DNA from: Apilactobacillus bombintestini
GTDB lineage: Bacteria > Bacillota > Bacilli > Lactobacillales > Lactobacillaceae
Assembly: GCF_003627035.1 (NCBI RefSeq)
Contig: NZ_CP032626.1
Location: forward strand, 620,001 to 684,000
Direction of reading: 5' to 3'
DNA length: 64,000 bases
The notes beneath the pieces were generated by a model, which was given only the letters and a program-made list of their open reading frames with translations, did not search any database and had not been told where the DNA came from. Both the position numbers and the translations under genes were made by a program. Positions 1 through 9,898 of this stretch are shown in pieces. Each line of letters starts with the position of its first letter. Position 1 is the stretch's first letter.

Positions 1-1188
1 TATCGTTACCAAGAAATAAGAACACCAATGTTTGAAAATTTTGATGTTTTCTCTAGAACTTCTGGGGAAACTTCAGATATTGTAACTAAAGAAATGTATG
101 ATTTTCATGATAAAGGTGATAGACATATTACACTTAGACCAGAAGGTACTGCAGGTGTAGTAAGAGCCTTTGTTGAAAACAAATTATATGGTCCAGATAC
201 TCAAAAACCAGTAAAACTTTACTACATGGGACCTATGTTCAGATATGAAAGACCTCAATCAGGTCGTTTAAGAGAATTCCACCAAATTGGTGTAGAAGCC
301 TTTGGTAGTGAATCCCCTGAACTAGATGTAGAAGTTATCGCTATGGCAGTTAACTTACTTAAAAAGTTAGGCATTAATGATTTAAGAATTGCTATTAACA
401 CTTTAGGTGATAAGGAAACAAGAGCTGCATATCGTAAAGCTTTAATTGACTATCTAGAACCTCACTTTGATGAATTAAGTGATGATTCTAAAGAAAGATT
501 ACACAAGAACCCACTTCGTGTATTAGATAGTAAAGATCCAGATGATCAACTTATTGTTGATGGTGCACCATCTATCTTGGATTACTTAACAGACGATGCT
601 CAAAAGCATTTTGACAAAGTAACCGGCTTATTAGATGATTTAGGCATCAAATACTCAGTTGATTACACTATGGTTAGAGGATTGGATTACTACAACCACA
701 CAATCTTTGAAATTATGACTAACTCAAAGGCCTTGGGTGAAGGATACACTACAGTTTGTGCTGGTGGTCGTTATGATGGACTAGTTAATGAATTAGGTGG
801 ACCTGAAGTTTCTGGTGTTGGTTTTGGATTGGGAGTAGAAAGGTTATTACTTCTAATGAATGCCGAAAAGATTGAATTCCCTGCAGAAAATGCTCTTGAT
901 GCATATGTAGTTGGAATTAGTGATGATGCAAGCTTGGAAGCACTAAAAGTGGTACAAGCTTTAAGAGCTCAAGGATTTACTGCAGATAAAGATTATCTAG
1001 ACAGAAAACCAAAAGCTCAATTTAAGAGCGCTAATAAGTTAAATGCTAAATTCACCTTAACAATCGGTGATAAAGAATTAGAAAATCATTCTATTCATAT
1101 GAAGAACATGGCTGATGGAAATGAAATCAGTGTGGACATCGATGATGTTAAAAATGATTTTAAGGATTTAGTAAATAAAAGTTTTTAA
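1..1188 (+). CDS. hisS: Histidyl-tRNA synthetase, 5' end outside window
   Basis: Class II aminoacyl-tRNA synthetase that charges tRNA-His with histidine in the cytoplasm. The frame is open from base 1, and the residues before the first internal ATG at 28 (ending EIRTP) match the usual HisS N-terminal region, so the gene is cut by the window edge and not short. Visible family signatures include RYERPQSGR (class II motif 2), the histidine-binding GRYDGL segment and GFGLGVERL (motif 3), followed by a C-terminal anticodon-binding domain. It lies 18 bases upstream of aspS; hisS-aspS is a standard pair in Bacilli. In this group hisS-aspS often sits behind a T-box, which would lie outside the window. 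Confidence 0.97.
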   Translation, partial: YRYQEIRTPMFENFDVFSRTSGETSDIVTKEMYDFHDKGDRHITLRPEGTAGVVRAFVENKLYGPDTQKPVKLYYMGPMFRYERPQSGRLREFHQIGVEAFGSESPELDVEVIAMAVNLLKKLGINDLRIAINTLGDKETRAAYRKALIDYLEPHFDELSDDSKERLHKNPLRVLDSKDPDDQLIVDGAPSILDYLTDDAQKHFDKVTGLLDDLGIKYSVDYTMVRGLDYYNHTIFEIMTNSKALGEGYTTVCAGGRYDGLVNELGGPEVSGVGFGLGVERLLLLMNAEKIEFPAENALDAYVVGISDDASLEALKVVQALRAQGFTADKDYLDRKPKAQFKSANKLNAKFTLTIGDKELENHSIHMKNMADGNEISVDIDDVKNDFKDLVNKSF

Positions 1189-1206
1189 TATAAAAGGAGA
1201 TTTATT

Positions 1207-2988
1207 ATGAATCGAACAACATATTGTGGTTTAGTAGATGAAAGCTACTTAAACAAAGAAGTTTGCTTAGATGGCTGGGTAGCAAAGCGTCGTGATTTAG
1301 GAAAATTAATTTTCATTGATTTAAGAGATCGTGAAGGTATCGTTCAATTAGTATTTAGTGACAAGAACAGTGCAGAAGCACTAAAAGTTGCTGACGATAT
1401 TAGAAATGAATACGTAATTGAAGTAAAGGGTACTGTTGTTGCTAGAAGTGAAAAAGAAGTAAACCCAGATATGAAGACTGGTAAAATCGAAGTCGACGTT
1501 TCTGAAGTTAAAATTCTAAACAAATCAGTAACTCCTCCATTCGATATTAAGAATGACATTACTGCTTCAGAAGAAACTAAGTTAAAGTATCGTTACCTTG
1601 ATTTAAGAAGACCTGAAGTACAAAAGGGTATTATCTTAAGAAGTAAGATTATGAGATCAGTACATTCATACTTTGACGACAATGGATTTATTGATGTTGA
1701 AACTCCAAATCTTACTGTATCTACTCCTGAAGGTGCTCGTGATTACTTAGTTCCATCTCGTTTATACCATGGCTCATTCTATGCACTACCTCAATCACCT
1801 CAATTATTTAAACAATTATTGATGGGTGCTGGATTTGACCGTTACTACCAAATTGCTCGTTGTTTTAGAGACGAAGACTTACGTGGTGACCGTCAACCAG
1901 AATTTACTCAAATCGATATGGAAACTTCATTCTTGAAGCCAGAAGAAATCCAAGATATTACTGAAGGCTTAATCAAGAAAGTAATGAAGGATACCTTAAA
2001 TATTGATGTTAAGACTCCATTCAAACGTATTACTTGGCAAGAATCTATGGACCGCTTCGGTACTGATCAACCTGATGTACGTTTTGGTATGGAATTGAAA
2101 GATTTATCAGATATCGTTAAGGATGTAAACTTCAAAGTATTCTCAGGTACTGTTCAAAATGGTGGCAAGGTTAAAGCTATTGCAGTTCCAGATGGTGCTG
2201 AAAAGTACTCAAGAAAAGACATTGATAAGTACACAGAATACGTTAAGAGATTTGGTGCTAAAGGTTTAGCATGGATGAAGGTTACTGATGAAGGCTTAAC
2301 TGGTCCTATTGCTAAGTTCTTTGATGACCAAACTGTTGTTGACAAGATGTTAGAAAAGACTGAAGCTAAGCCAGGTGACTTACTATTATTTGTTGCTGAT
2401 CGTGAAAAGGTTGTTGCAGATACATTAGGTTACTTAAGATGTGATATTGCTGAACACTTAAACATGATTCCAAAAGACGTATTTGACTTCTTATGGGTTG
2501 TTGACTGGCCATTATTCGAATACGATGAAGGAATTGAAAGATGGGTTCCTGCTCACCATCCATTCACTATGCCTAACGAAGGTGATGAACATTACTTAAA
2601 TGAAGGTGAAGACCCTCATAAAGCACATGCTCAAAGTTATGACATTATCTTGAATGGTCTTGAATTAGGTGGAGGTTCTATCCGTATCCACAAGAAAGAC
2701 TTACAAATGAAGATGCTTAAAGCCCTAGGATTCTCTGAAGAAAGAGCATACAAGCGTTTCGGATACTTCTTACACGCATTAGACTACGGATTCCCACCTC
2801 ATGGTGGTCTAGCTATTGGATTAGATCGTTTTGCTAGATTATTAGCACAAACTGAAAACATTAGAGATGTTATCGCATTCCCTAAGAACTCCAAGGCTAC
2901 TGAACCAATGACTAATGCTCCTGCTCCAGTATCTAAGAAACAGTTAGATGATCTAGGATTAGAAAGCGAAGACGATTCAGAAGAATAA
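1207..2988 (+). CDS. aspS: Aspartyl-tRNA synthetase
   Basis: Charges tRNA-Asp; class IIb synthetase of 593 residues, the usual bacterial length. In order: an N-terminal OB-fold anticodon domain (residues 1-110, with WVAKRRDLG), the catalytic core with motif 2 ([14 protein letters not shown]), the bacterial GAD insertion (about 290-420), and motif 3 ([13 protein letters not shown]) near the C terminus. The ATG at 1207 follows an AAAGGAGA ribosome site. It probably shares a transcript with hisS and ends at the terminator just downstream. Whether it is discriminating or non-discriminating for tRNA-Asn cannot be judged here. Confidence 0.98.
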   Translation: MNRTTYCGLVDESYLNKEVCLDGWVAKRRDLGKLIFIDLRDREGIVQLVFSDKNSAEALKVADDIRNEYVIEVKGTVVARSEKEVNPDMKTGKIEVDVSEVKILNKSVTPPFDIKNDITASEETKLKYRYLDLRRPEVQKGIILRSKIMRSVHSYFDDNGFIDVETPNLTVSTPEGARDYLVPSRLYHGSFYALPQSPQLFKQLLMGAGFDRYYQIARCFRDEDLRGDRQPEFTQIDMETSFLKPEEIQDITEGLIKKVMKDTLNIDVKTPFKRITWQESMDRFGTDQPDVRFGMELKDLSDIVKDVNFKVFSGTVQNGGKVKAIAVPDGAEKYSRKDIDKYTEYVKRFGAKGLAWMKVTDEGLTGPIAKFFDDQTVVDKMLEKTEAKPGDLLLFVADREKVVADTLGYLRCDIAEHLNMIPKDVFDFLWVVDWPLFEYDEGIERWVPAHHPFTMPNEGDEHYLNEGEDPHKAHAQSYDIILNGLELGGGSIRIHKKDLQMKMLKALGFSEERAYKRFGYFLHALDYGFPPHGGLAIGLDRFARLLAQTENIRDVIAFPKNSKATEPMTNAPAPVSKKQLDDLGLESEDDSEE

Positions 2989-2994
2989 AGAACG

Positions 2995-3031
2995 AAAGGA
3001 CTTTCCTAAGTAGGGAAGTCCTTTTTTTCAC
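2995..3031 (+). terminator. Rho-independent terminator after aspS
   Basis: A 12-bp stem (2995-3006 with 3013-3024, one G-T wobble), a 6-base loop and a run of seven T. It closes the hisS-aspS transcript. Confidence 0.9.
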
Positions 3032-3040
3032 TAATATTTA

Positions 3041-3049
3041 TGTTATACT
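3041..3049 (+). promoter_or_regulatory. Extended -10 promoter for the YitT-type gene
   Basis: TGTTATACT is an extended -10 element (TGn plus TATACT) placed just after the aspS terminator and 33 bases before the next start codon. No good -35 is visible. Confidence 0.5.
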
Positions 3050-3081
3050 ATTTTCATATTTAAACGAGGGGTAATGAAATT

Positions 3082-3960
3082 ATGGATGATGTTCAACGAA
3101 TGTTAAAGAGACATCAGTATCTTGCGAAAGCATCTACTGCCTTTATGTACGGGATTATGGTTTCTATAGCTATGAATTTCTTTTGGACACCAGGTAAAAT
3201 TTATTCATCAGGTTTTACCGGTTTGTCTCAATTAATTAATACTTTAACCAGTCGTTACTTACCATTTACTATTTCACCATCAATTGGATTATTTGCTCTA
3301 AATATACCGTTCTTTCTTTTAGCATGGAAACAAATAGGTCATCAATTTACTTGTTTTACAATTTTGACTGTATTCCTTGCTAGTTTCATGATTAAGTCCT
3401 TACACCCAGTGTATTTAACTCATGATCCAATGATATGTGCAATTTTTGGTGGGGTTGTAAATGGTTTTGGAACAGGAATGAGTTTAAAAAATGAAATATC
3501 TACTGGTGGATTAGATATTCTTGGATTAGTTATTAGACGGAAAACTGGAAGAAGCATTGGTACTATAAATATATGTTTTAATATATTTATTATCACGGCG
3601 GCTGGATTTACATATGGTTGGCCATATGCTTTCTATTCAGCAATTGGTATTGTAGTTAATGCAAAAGCCATTGATTTTGCATATACAAGACAACAACGTA
3701 TGCAAGTTTTAATAGTTACTGACCATCCAAAAACGGTTATTGATAGTGTTCAAAATCATATGCCTAGAGGTATTACAATTATTCATAATGCTGAAGGTGC
3801 TTATAACCATCAACAAAAGACTATCTTATTTACAACAATTTCTAGATATGAATTATCTGAATTAGAAGAAGCTTTAGATGAGTCTGATGAACACGCATTT
3901 GCCAGTGTTACTGAAGCAGCTACAATAGTTGGTCATTTCTATGAACATAAAGTAGAGTAG
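3082..3960 (+). CDS. YitT family (DUF2179) membrane protein
   Basis: Integral membrane protein of 292 residues. The first two thirds contain about five hydrophobic segments, and the hydrophilic C-terminal third (from about residue 205, after YTRQQRMQVLIVT) matches the cytoplasmic DUF2179 domain of the YitT family. A glycine-rich stretch (GGVVNGFGTGMSLKNEISTGG) in the middle is typical of the family. Its substrate is unknown; no function is claimed. It has its own promoter and sits alone between aspS and the teichoic-acid genes. The start ATG is 11 bases after GAGGGG. Confidence 0.85.
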   Translation: MDDVQRMLKRHQYLAKASTAFMYGIMVSIAMNFFWTPGKIYSSGFTGLSQLINTLTSRYLPFTISPSIGLFALNIPFFLLAWKQIGHQFTCFTILTVFLASFMIKSLHPVYLTHDPMICAIFGGVVNGFGTGMSLKNEISTGGLDILGLVIRRKTGRSIGTINICFNIFIITAAGFTYGWPYAFYSAIGIVVNAKAIDFAYTRQQRMQVLIVTDHPKTVIDSVQNHMPRGITIIHNAEGAYNHQQKTILFTTISRYELSELEEALDESDEHAFASVTEAATIVGHFYEHKVE

Positions 3961-3990
3961 CTTTTTACGGTAATTTTTACGTATCAAATG

Positions 3991-3999
3991 TGATATAAT
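3991..3999 (+). promoter_or_regulatory. Extended -10 promoter for teichoic acid genes
   Basis: TGATATAAT (TGn plus a perfect TATAAT) lies 47 bases before the TTG start of the first glycerophosphotransferase gene. Upstream is a direct repeat of TTTTTACG at 3962 and 3974, whose role is unknown. Transcription would start near 4006. Confidence 0.65.
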
Positions 4000-4045
4000 A
4001 CAAAATTGTGTGATAGTTATTATAACGATAATGGTGGGGACTGTT

Positions 4046-5197
4046 TTGAAAGTTATTTATGTTTTTTTAATAAAGCTAGTTTCATTGCTTTTTTATTTTA
4101 GAAAAAAATCAAATGTAATTTATATAATGAGTTTTGATAACAACCTCGGATTGATTAAGTCCATGGCAAGGCAAATGCCCAAAAATAAGAACCTTTATGT
4201 ATATTACGAGCCAGCAAATGAGGCTGCTGCAACTGATTTAGCAGCTTATGGAATAAAAACAGTTCCATTTAAAAATGGACTAAAGCTAGTGTTTGATTTA
4301 ATTCCTAAAATAATGGCTAGCAATATAGTTTTTTGTGATAATTATTTTCCTTTCCTAGGTGGAATTTTTCATCCAAAAGAATTAAAAATTGTTCAATTGT
4401 GGCATGCTAATGGTGCTATTAAGAAATTTGGATGGCAAGATGCATCTACAGATAAAAGAAGTGTATTTGATAAGAAACGCTTCCAAAAAGTTTATGACAG
4501 CTTTGATGAATATGTAGTTGCTTCTGAAACCATGGGAAATGTATTTAAAAATAGTTATCATGTACCATTTGATAGAATGAAAATGATTGGTTATCCAAGA
4601 TCAGACAGATTATTTAAAGAGAAATGGATTAAAATCGCTAAAAGAAGAGTTTATAATTTTGCCCCTCAGTTGAAAAATAAGAGAGTGATTTTATATGCAC
4701 CTACTTATCGTGATGATGGGAAATCATTTGTTCCACCTAAGGGACTAATTGAATCTCTAACGGTTGATAAGAATGCGATAGTTGTGATTAAACTTCATCC
4801 ATTATTAAGAGATTTGGAAGCCAAGCTACAAAAAGAATCAACTAGTGATAACGTTATTTTCTGTAATCAATTATCAACAACCGATTTGTTAGTGGTCACT
4901 GATACTTTAATTACAGACTATTCATCTGTTGCTTTTGATTATTCATTATTACCAAATGCACATTCACTATTGTTTTTTATGTTTGATTTAGATGAATACA
5001 AACAAAATCCTGGTATTCAAAATGATTTATTAAATTGGTTACCAACCAAACCAATTACTAGTTTAGAAGACTTACAAACAGCGATTAAAAAAGATGAGGC
5101 AGTTGATTTTTCCAATTTCAACCATCATTGGAACAAATATAATGATGGATTTGCTACTAGTCGAGTAATTGATCGCTATATTAAAACTTTAAAGTAA
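4046..5197 (+). CDS. CDP-glycerol glycerophosphotransferase family protein (TagB/TarF-like)
   Basis: Predicted to transfer glycerol phosphate from CDP-glycerol to a lipid-linked or polymeric acceptor at the inner face of the membrane, in wall or lipoteichoic acid synthesis. A short hydrophobic N terminus is followed by the family features QLWHANGAIKKFGW, a YPRSD segment, LYAPTYRDDG, KLHPLL and the CDP-glycerol-binding ITDYSSVAFDYS. The frame is open from a GTG at 4010, but that codon falls about at the predicted transcript start. A TTG at 4046 has GGTGGGGA five bases upstream, so I place the start there (383 residues). First gene of a three-gene cluster. The acceptor and chain-length role are not resolvable by eye. 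Confidence 0.85.
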   Translation: MKVIYVFLIKLVSLLFYFRKKSNVIYIMSFDNNLGLIKSMARQMPKNKNLYVYYEPANEAAATDLAAYGIKTVPFKNGLKLVFDLIPKIMASNIVFCDNYFPFLGGIFHPKELKIVQLWHANGAIKKFGWQDASTDKRSVFDKKRFQKVYDSFDEYVVASETMGNVFKNSYHVPFDRMKMIGYPRSDRLFKEKWIKIAKRRVYNFAPQLKNKRVILYAPTYRDDGKSFVPPKGLIESLTVDKNAIVVIKLHPLLRDLEAKLQKESTSDNVIFCNQLSTTDLLVVTDTLITDYSSVAFDYSLLPNAHSLLFFMFDLDEYKQNPGIQNDLLNWLPTKPITSLEDLQTAIKKDEAVDFSNFNHHWNKYNDGFATSRVIDRYIKTLK

Positions 5198-5213
5198 AGG
5201 AAGTGTGATTGGC

Positions 5214-6023
5214 TTGAAGGAAGTCATTACATTAATAAAAGAACAAATTCAAAATTTGCCTATTATGTTTAGGGTATCTAAGTACCAAGACAAATCTGAT
5301 TACCAAAGTCACTACTTAGGAATTGTCTGGGCTTATCTATATCCCATTATTCAAATCTTAATTTATTGGTTAGTTTTCGGTGTTGGATTAAAGAAGGGTA
5401 CTTCTGGAAGCATTGATTATTTAACATGGATGGTTATTGGTATTACTCCATGGTTCTATATGAACAGTGTTACACTTGCTGCATCTAAGAGTATTTATAC
5501 TCAAGTGGGAATGGTATCAAAAATGAAATTCCCAGTGAGTGTATTGCCTTCAATTAAGATTCTAACTAACTTAAGTTCATTCTGGGCTATGTTAGCTTGT
5601 TCAATTGTAATTGGATATTTAAAGGGTGGAGTATTGCCAAACATCTATTGGATTCAATGGTTATACTACTTCTTTGCAATGACATGCTGGTTGTTAGCAT
5701 TTGGTATCTTTAACTCAACAGTTACTATCTTGATTAGAGATTACAGAATATTCTTACAATCTATTATGAGAGTATTATTCTACATGTCAGGGGTATTGTT
5801 TAATTTTGAAACTGATGCCTTTCCAGCTTTCTTCGTTAGATTCTTGCAATTAAATCCGTTCTTCTACATTGTTTCAGGATTTAGAGAATCTATGTTAGGA
5901 GAAGATTGGTTCTGGCAAAAACCATTACTAACATTAATTTTCTGGTTAACAGTATTATTCTTCTTACTTGTAGGTTCACATCTACATTACAAATTTAGAT
6001 CACGCTTCGTTGATTACATTTAA
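5214..6023 (+). CDS. TagG-type ABC-2 permease (teichoic acid/polysaccharide export)
   Basis: Membrane permease with six hydrophobic segments of the ABC-2 type. SHYLGIVWAYLYPI near the N terminus and the C-terminal NPFFYIVSGFRESML motif are typical of TagG/Wzm-family exporters of lipid-linked polymers. It should need a TagH-type ATPase; none is adjacent or anywhere in the window. Lying between two glycerophosphotransferase genes, it likely exports their glycerol-phosphate polymer (inference). The start is ambiguous: GTG at 5205 is one base from the AAAGGAAG ribosome site, whereas TTG at 5214 is 10 bases away and is preferred (269 residues). Confidence 0.85.
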   Translation: MKEVITLIKEQIQNLPIMFRVSKYQDKSDYQSHYLGIVWAYLYPIIQILIYWLVFGVGLKKGTSGSIDYLTWMVIGITPWFYMNSVTLAASKSIYTQVGMVSKMKFPVSVLPSIKILTNLSSFWAMLACSIVIGYLKGGVLPNIYWIQWLYYFFAMTCWLLAFGIFNSTVTILIRDYRIFLQSIMRVLFYMSGVLFNFETDAFPAFFVRFLQLNPFFYIVSGFRESMLGEDWFWQKPLLTLIFWLTVLFFLLVGSHLHYKFRSRFVDYI

Positions 6024-6046
6024 TTAGAGGGATTGAAATATTCGTT

Positions 6047-7270
6047 ATGAAAATAAGTAAGAAAAAAATTAATAGATTTATAAAAAAGTTAATTAGAAAA
6101 GTCATTTCAACAATTAATAAAGTATTGATTCTTTTACCAGTTAAAAAGAATTCAGCTGTCTTTGAAAGCTTTCAAGGAAAAGACATCAATGATAACCCAG
6201 CTGCTATATACAACAAGTGGGTTGAAAAATATCCAGAATATAAAAAGTGGGCATACTTTACCGTAAGAAAGTCTGAATACAAAACTTTTAAGGCAATGTA
6301 TCCTGACGTTAAGATGGTTAAGAAATTCATGCCTAAATGGGTATGGGTAATGGCCAGAGCTAATTTCTGGGTATTTAATTCTAGAACACCTAAATGGTGG
6401 AAGAAAAACTCAGGAACTGTATATATGCAAACTTGGCACGGAACACCATTAAAGAAATTAGGTGTAGACATTGAAAATGTAATGATGCCAGGTACTAATA
6501 CTGAAAGATACAAACGTAATTTTACACATGAAGCACATCGTTGGGATTATTTAATTGCTCCTAATCAATATTCTAAAGATATTTTTGCAAGAGCATTTGA
6601 TTTCAATAATCATTTTCTAGATATTGGATATCCAAGAAACGATGTTTTATACACTGACAACAATGCTGAAAATATTAGTCGATTAAAGAAAAAATATTTT
6701 GGCAGAGACGATATAAGAATCATTACATATGCTCCTACATGGCGTGATGATGACTATAAACGTAAAGGTGTTTATAATTTTGAATTTCAGTTTGATTTAG
6801 CTAAATTCTTCGATAATGTCGATGATGATACTATGTTAATCATTAGACCACACTACTTGGTTAAAGACCTTATTAATATCGAAGGATATGAAGATCGTGT
6901 TAAAATCATGGTGAATGAAGATATTAGTGACTTATATTTGATTTCTGATTTATTAATCACAGATTATTCATCAGTAATGTTTGATTATGCTAACTTAAAG
7001 AGACCAATGCTTTTCTATGCTTATGATTTAAAGCATTATGCAGGTGATATAAGAGGTTTCTACTTCGACTATAGAAGTGAATTACCTGGTCCTGTAGTTG
7101 AAAAGGAAGAAGATTTCTATAAAGCTATCAATCAATTTAACAAGAATCATAAATTTGATGAATACGATGATAAAATGGATAAATTTTATGATAAGTACTG
7201 TGGTTGGGAATCAGCTAATTCTTCTGAATTATTTGTAGATGAAATGAGGAAAATTAGCAATGGAAAATAA
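6047..7270 (+). CDS. CDP-glycerol glycerophosphotransferase family protein (TagF/TarB-like)
   Basis: A second family member of 407 residues, clearly divergent from the one upstream. A lysine-rich amphipathic N terminus likely binds the membrane surface. It keeps the family motifs [35 protein letters not shown] and [12 protein letters not shown]; the histidine in the first and the SS/D in the last form the CDP-glycerol site in the family. It is probably the polymerase or a priming enzyme working with the first copy (inference). The ATG at 6047 lies 16 bases from GAGGG, which is long. Its 3' end overlaps nfo by 11 bases. Confidence 0.88.
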   Translation: MKISKKKINRFIKKLIRKVISTINKVLILLPVKKNSAVFESFQGKDINDNPAAIYNKWVEKYPEYKKWAYFTVRKSEYKTFKAMYPDVKMVKKFMPKWVWVMARANFWVFNSRTPKWWKKNSGTVYMQTWHGTPLKKLGVDIENVMMPGTNTERYKRNFTHEAHRWDYLIAPNQYSKDIFARAFDFNNHFLDIGYPRNDVLYTDNNAENISRLKKKYFGRDDIRIITYAPTWRDDDYKRKGVYNFEFQFDLAKFFDNVDDDTMLIIRPHYLVKDLINIEGYEDRVKIMVNEDISDLYLISDLLITDYSSVMFDYANLKRPMLFYAYDLKHYAGDIRGFYFDYRSELPGPVVEKEEDFYKAINQFNKNHKFDEYDDKMDKFYDKYCGWESANSSELFVDEMRKISNGK

Positions 7271-8165
7271 ATTCATAATTGGTTCACATGTTAGTATGAA
7301 TGGTTCCACCATGTTTTTAGGTTCTGCAAAAGAAGCTGAAAGTTATGGTGAAAATGCATTTATGGTGTACACAGGTGCACCACAAAACACTAGAAGAAAG
7401 CCTATTTCTGAATTAAGAGCAGATGAGGGAAAAGCATATATGAAGGAACATGGTATTGTAAGTACCGTTGTTCATGCGCCTTATATTATTAATTTAGGAA
7501 ATGTTTCTAAACCACAAAACTTTAAATTTGGTATCAATTTCTTGCATGATGAAATTCAAAGAGCAGAAGCTATTGGTGCTTCACAAATTGTTTTACATCC
7601 TGGCTCACACGTTGGAGCTGGTGCTGATGCAGCAATCAAGCAAATTGCTGAAGGATTGAACGAAGTAATTGATCCTAATCAAAAAGTACAAATTGCTTTA
7701 GAAACTATGGCTGGAAAAGGTACTGAAGTAGGAAAAACATTTGAAGAATTGGCTCAAATTATTGATGGGGTCAAGAATAATGATAAATTATCAGTTACCT
7801 TTGATACTTGTCATACTAATGATGCAGGTTACGATGTTAAAAATGATTTTGATGGAGTTTTAAATGAATTTGATCATGTTATTGGCTTAGATAGATTAAA
7901 AGTAGTGCATCTTAATGATTCTAAGAATGATTTTGGAAGTCATAAAGATAGACATGAAATTATCGGCTTAGGAACTATTGGATTTGACTCCTTAAATTAT
8001 ATTGCCCATCATGATGCATTAGTAGATGTTCCTAAAATTATGGAAACTCCAGCTGTTAAATTAGATGGTAGTAAAAAGAAATTATCACCTCATTACTTTG
8101 AAGTTAAAATGTTAAAAGAACAATCCTTTAACAATAATTTGATGGATGACATTAAAAATCAATAA
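7260..8165 (+). CDS. nfo: Endonuclease IV (deoxyribonuclease IV)
   Basis: AP endonuclease for base-excision repair: it cuts 5' of abasic sites using three zinc ions in a TIM barrel. The 301-residue protein starts with GSHVSMNG and carries the family metal ligands within [43 protein letters not shown] and [17 protein letters not shown]. It starts inside the last codons of the upstream glycerophosphotransferase gene (11-base overlap) with AGGA upstream, so translation is probably coupled despite the unrelated function. A shared bidirectional terminator follows. Confidence 0.97.
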   Translation: MENKFIIGSHVSMNGSTMFLGSAKEAESYGENAFMVYTGAPQNTRRKPISELRADEGKAYMKEHGIVSTVVHAPYIINLGNVSKPQNFKFGINFLHDEIQRAEAIGASQIVLHPGSHVGAGADAAIKQIAEGLNEVIDPNQKVQIALETMAGKGTEVGKTFEELAQIIDGVKNNDKLSVTFDTCHTNDAGYDVKNDFDGVLNEFDHVIGLDRLKVVHLNDSKNDFGSHKDRHEIIGLGTIGFDSLNYIAHHDALVDVPKIMETPAVKLDGSKKKLSPHYFEVKMLKEQSFNNNLMDDIKNQ

Positions 8166-8171
8166 AAATAA

Positions 8172-8210
8172 CCCTCTTAAATTATTTTAAATAACTTAAG
8201 AGGGCTTTTT
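8172..8210. terminator. Bidirectional terminator between nfo and the PPDK regulator gene
   Basis: A 9-bp stem (CCCTCTTAA with TTAAGAGGG), with six T on the plus side and A-rich sequence on the other. It serves the two convergent genes; the stop codon of the minus-strand gene lies in the T run. Confidence 0.85.
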
Positions 8211-9022
8211 TATTCCTTAGTATCTAAGTTAAGACTTTCCATAATGATTGTGGCAGTTTCTTCAATGGATTTATTATGCACATTGATTACTAGACAACCG
8301 ATTTTTTTATATAGTTGATCAGCATAATCTAGTTCTTTTTGTATATGATCAGAATTTGAATAAGGTGTTTCTTCATTTAATCCATATGAAATCATCCTAG
8401 CTTGGCGAATTTTCTTTATATTGTTTGCATTGCTAGTTAATCCAAATATGCGTTCAGGATTTATGTTCCAAATTTCCTTTGGTAATTGAATGCTAGGTCC
8501 AATAGGAATATTGGAAACTTTTAATTGCTTGTTTGCCAAATATAGAGATAGCGGTGTCTTAGATGTTCTAGAAATACCTAATATAACAACATCTGCTTTA
8601 TCCAAATTTTCAGGATTACTTCCATCATCATTTTCTACAGAAAATTCCATGGCTTCAATACGTTTAAAGTAATCTTCGTTTAAATTATGTGATAATCCAG
8701 TAGCTTTTTCTGGTAACGCACCAAGACGATTACTAATTATTTGCATAGGTCTTTGTAAGCAATCGAAATTTTGTAGTTGTTGTTTTTCACAAAATTCTTC
8801 TACTAATTTACTTAAATTTGTATTAGCAAGAGTATGAAAAATGACAGCTTGTTTTTGATTAGCAATTTTTAGAATTCCTAATAGCATAGATTCAGTAGTG
8901 ATAAAGGGATATCTTTCATAAGAAATATTAGCATCCTCAAATTGAACCCCTGCAGTTTTAGCAACTTGCATGGCAGTTTCACCACTAGAATCTGATATGG
9001 CAAAAATAGTGATATTTTTCAA
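8210..9022 (-). CDS. Putative pyruvate,phosphate dikinase regulatory protein (kinase/pyrophosphorylase, DUF299)
   Basis: Member of the bifunctional serine/threonine kinase-phosphorylase family (PpsR/RP type) that inactivates PPDK or PEP synthase with ADP and reactivates it with Pi. The N-terminal FAISDSSGETA and the P-loop-like GISRTSKTP at about residues 152-160 are diagnostic, as is the following IPIGPSIQLPKEI. Length 270 matches the family. The start codon is TTG at 9022 with AAAGGAG ten bases upstream. No PPDK gene is in the window, so the actual target is unknown. This gene next to rpsU is a common arrangement in lactobacilli. Confidence 0.9.
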   Translation of the reverse strand: MKNITIFAISDSSGETAMQVAKTAGVQFEDANISYERYPFITTESMLLGILKIANQKQAVIFHTLANTNLSKLVEEFCEKQQLQNFDCLQRPMQIISNRLGALPEKATGLSHNLNEDYFKRIEAMEFSVENDDGSNPENLDKADVVILGISRTSKTPLSLYLANKQLKVSNIPIGPSIQLPKEIWNINPERIFGLTSNANNIKKIRQARMISYGLNEETPYSNSDHIQKELDYADQLYKKIGCLVINVHNKSIEETATIIMESLNLDTKE

Positions 9023-9089
9023 AAATATTCCACTCCTTTCTCCTGAATAAATTTTATCATAAAACTATCATATAATTTTAAAAGTTATA

Positions 9090-9118
9090 TTGACGATGGT
9101 TATATTGTTTTGTATAAT
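9090..9118 (+). promoter_or_regulatory. Strong sigma-A promoter for rpsU
   Basis: TTGACG (9090-9095), a 17-base spacer and a perfect TATAAT (9113-9118). This is one of the best -35/-10 pairs in the window and fits a ribosomal protein gene. Confidence 0.9.
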
Positions 9119-9185
9119 TATAGGGAACAGTTCAATTGAGAAAGATAACTGTTGTATTTTGAGCTCGGAGGGAGGGAATTTTCAT

Positions 9186-9380
9186 ATGTCAAAAACAGTC
9201 GTTCGTAAAAACGAATCTCTTGATGATGCTCTTCGTCGTTTCAAACGTACAGTTTCTAGAAACGGTACATTACGTGAATACCGCAAGCGAGAATTCTACG
9301 AAAAACCAAGTGTTAAACGTAAGTTAAAATCTGAAGCAGCAAGAAAGCGCAACAACAAGAAGAAAAGACGTCGCTTTTAA
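9186..9380 (+). CDS. rpsU: 30S ribosomal protein S21
   Basis: Small basic ribosomal protein of 64 residues, which binds near the 3' end of 16S rRNA. Sequence begins [20 protein letters not shown] and ends in a run of Lys/Arg, as in other Firmicutes S21 proteins. The frame is open further upstream to 9090, but that part overlaps the promoter. The ATG at 9186 has an unusually long GGAGGGAGGG ribosome site and is certain. It is transcribed mostly alone, between a strong promoter and a terminator. Confidence 0.98.
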   Translation: MSKTVVRKNESLDDALRRFKRTVSRNGTLREYRKREFYEKPSVKRKLKSEAARKRNNKKKRRRF

Positions 9381-9385
9381 TTATT

Positions 9386-9420
9386 AAAAACGTTCCTGTT
9401 ATTTCAGGAACGTTTTTTTT
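9386..9420 (+). terminator. Terminator after rpsU
   Basis: CGTTCCTG (9391-9398) pairs with CAGGAACG (9405-9412), flanked by five A and eight T. Strong intrinsic terminator. Confidence 0.93.
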
Positions 9421-9447
9421 AGAGAAACAGACAGGGGAGAAATTGTT

Positions 9448-9891
9448 ATGAGTATTTCTGATAACTTAACTGAAGATCTAAAAAGTGCTATGAAGGCACA
9501 TGATAAGAACGCTTTAAATGTAATTCGTTCTATCAAAACTGCTTTAACTAATGAAAAAATTCAACTGGGACATGATTTGTCTGACGACGAAGAATTAACA
9601 GTTATTTCTCGCGAAGTTAAACAATGTAAAGAATCTATTGCTGAATTTAAAGAAGGCGGTAGAGACGACCTTGTTGCTGAACAAGAAGAACAATTAAAAG
9701 TTTTGAATAAATATGCTCCAAAACAAATGTCTAAGGACGAAATCGACAAGCTAGTAGAAGAAACTATTAAAGAAGTTAACGCTTCTGCTATGTCCGATTT
9801 TGGAAAAGTAATGGGTGCAATTATGCCTAAGGTTAAAGGCAAGGCTGATGGTTCTGTAGTTAACCAATCAGTAAAGGCACACTTAGGATAA
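9448..9891 (+). CDS. yqeY: YqeY/GatB-like domain protein
   Basis: Cytoplasmic 147-residue helical protein resembling the C-terminal tail domain of the GatB amidotransferase subunit. It carries typical features: an N-terminal LKSAMKAHDKNALNVIRSI helix and the C-terminal DFGKVMGAIMPKVKGKADG motif shared with GatB, which contacts tRNA there. The function of the stand-alone protein is not established. It regularly follows rpsU in Bacilli, as here. The ATG at 9448 follows GGGGAGA. A terminator closes the gene. Confidence 0.93.
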   Translation: MSISDNLTEDLKSAMKAHDKNALNVIRSIKTALTNEKIQLGHDLSDDEELTVISREVKQCKESIAEFKEGGRDDLVAEQEEQLKVLNKYAPKQMSKDEIDKLVEETIKEVNASAMSDFGKVMGAIMPKVKGKADGSVVNQSVKAHLG

Positions 9892-9898
9892 TAAAAAA

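Noticed and set aside
2154-2563. Open frames on the minus strand inside aspS
   Set aside because: They are antisense to strongly conserved aspS codons, have no ribosome sites and encode no recognisable protein.
6172-6513. 113-codon minus-strand open frame inside the second glycerophosphotransferase gene
   Set aside because: It lies fully antisense to conserved motifs of the plus-strand gene and resembles no known protein.
9090-9185. N-terminal extension of rpsU
   Set aside because: It overlaps the -35/-10 promoter and ribosome site; S21 starts at 9186.
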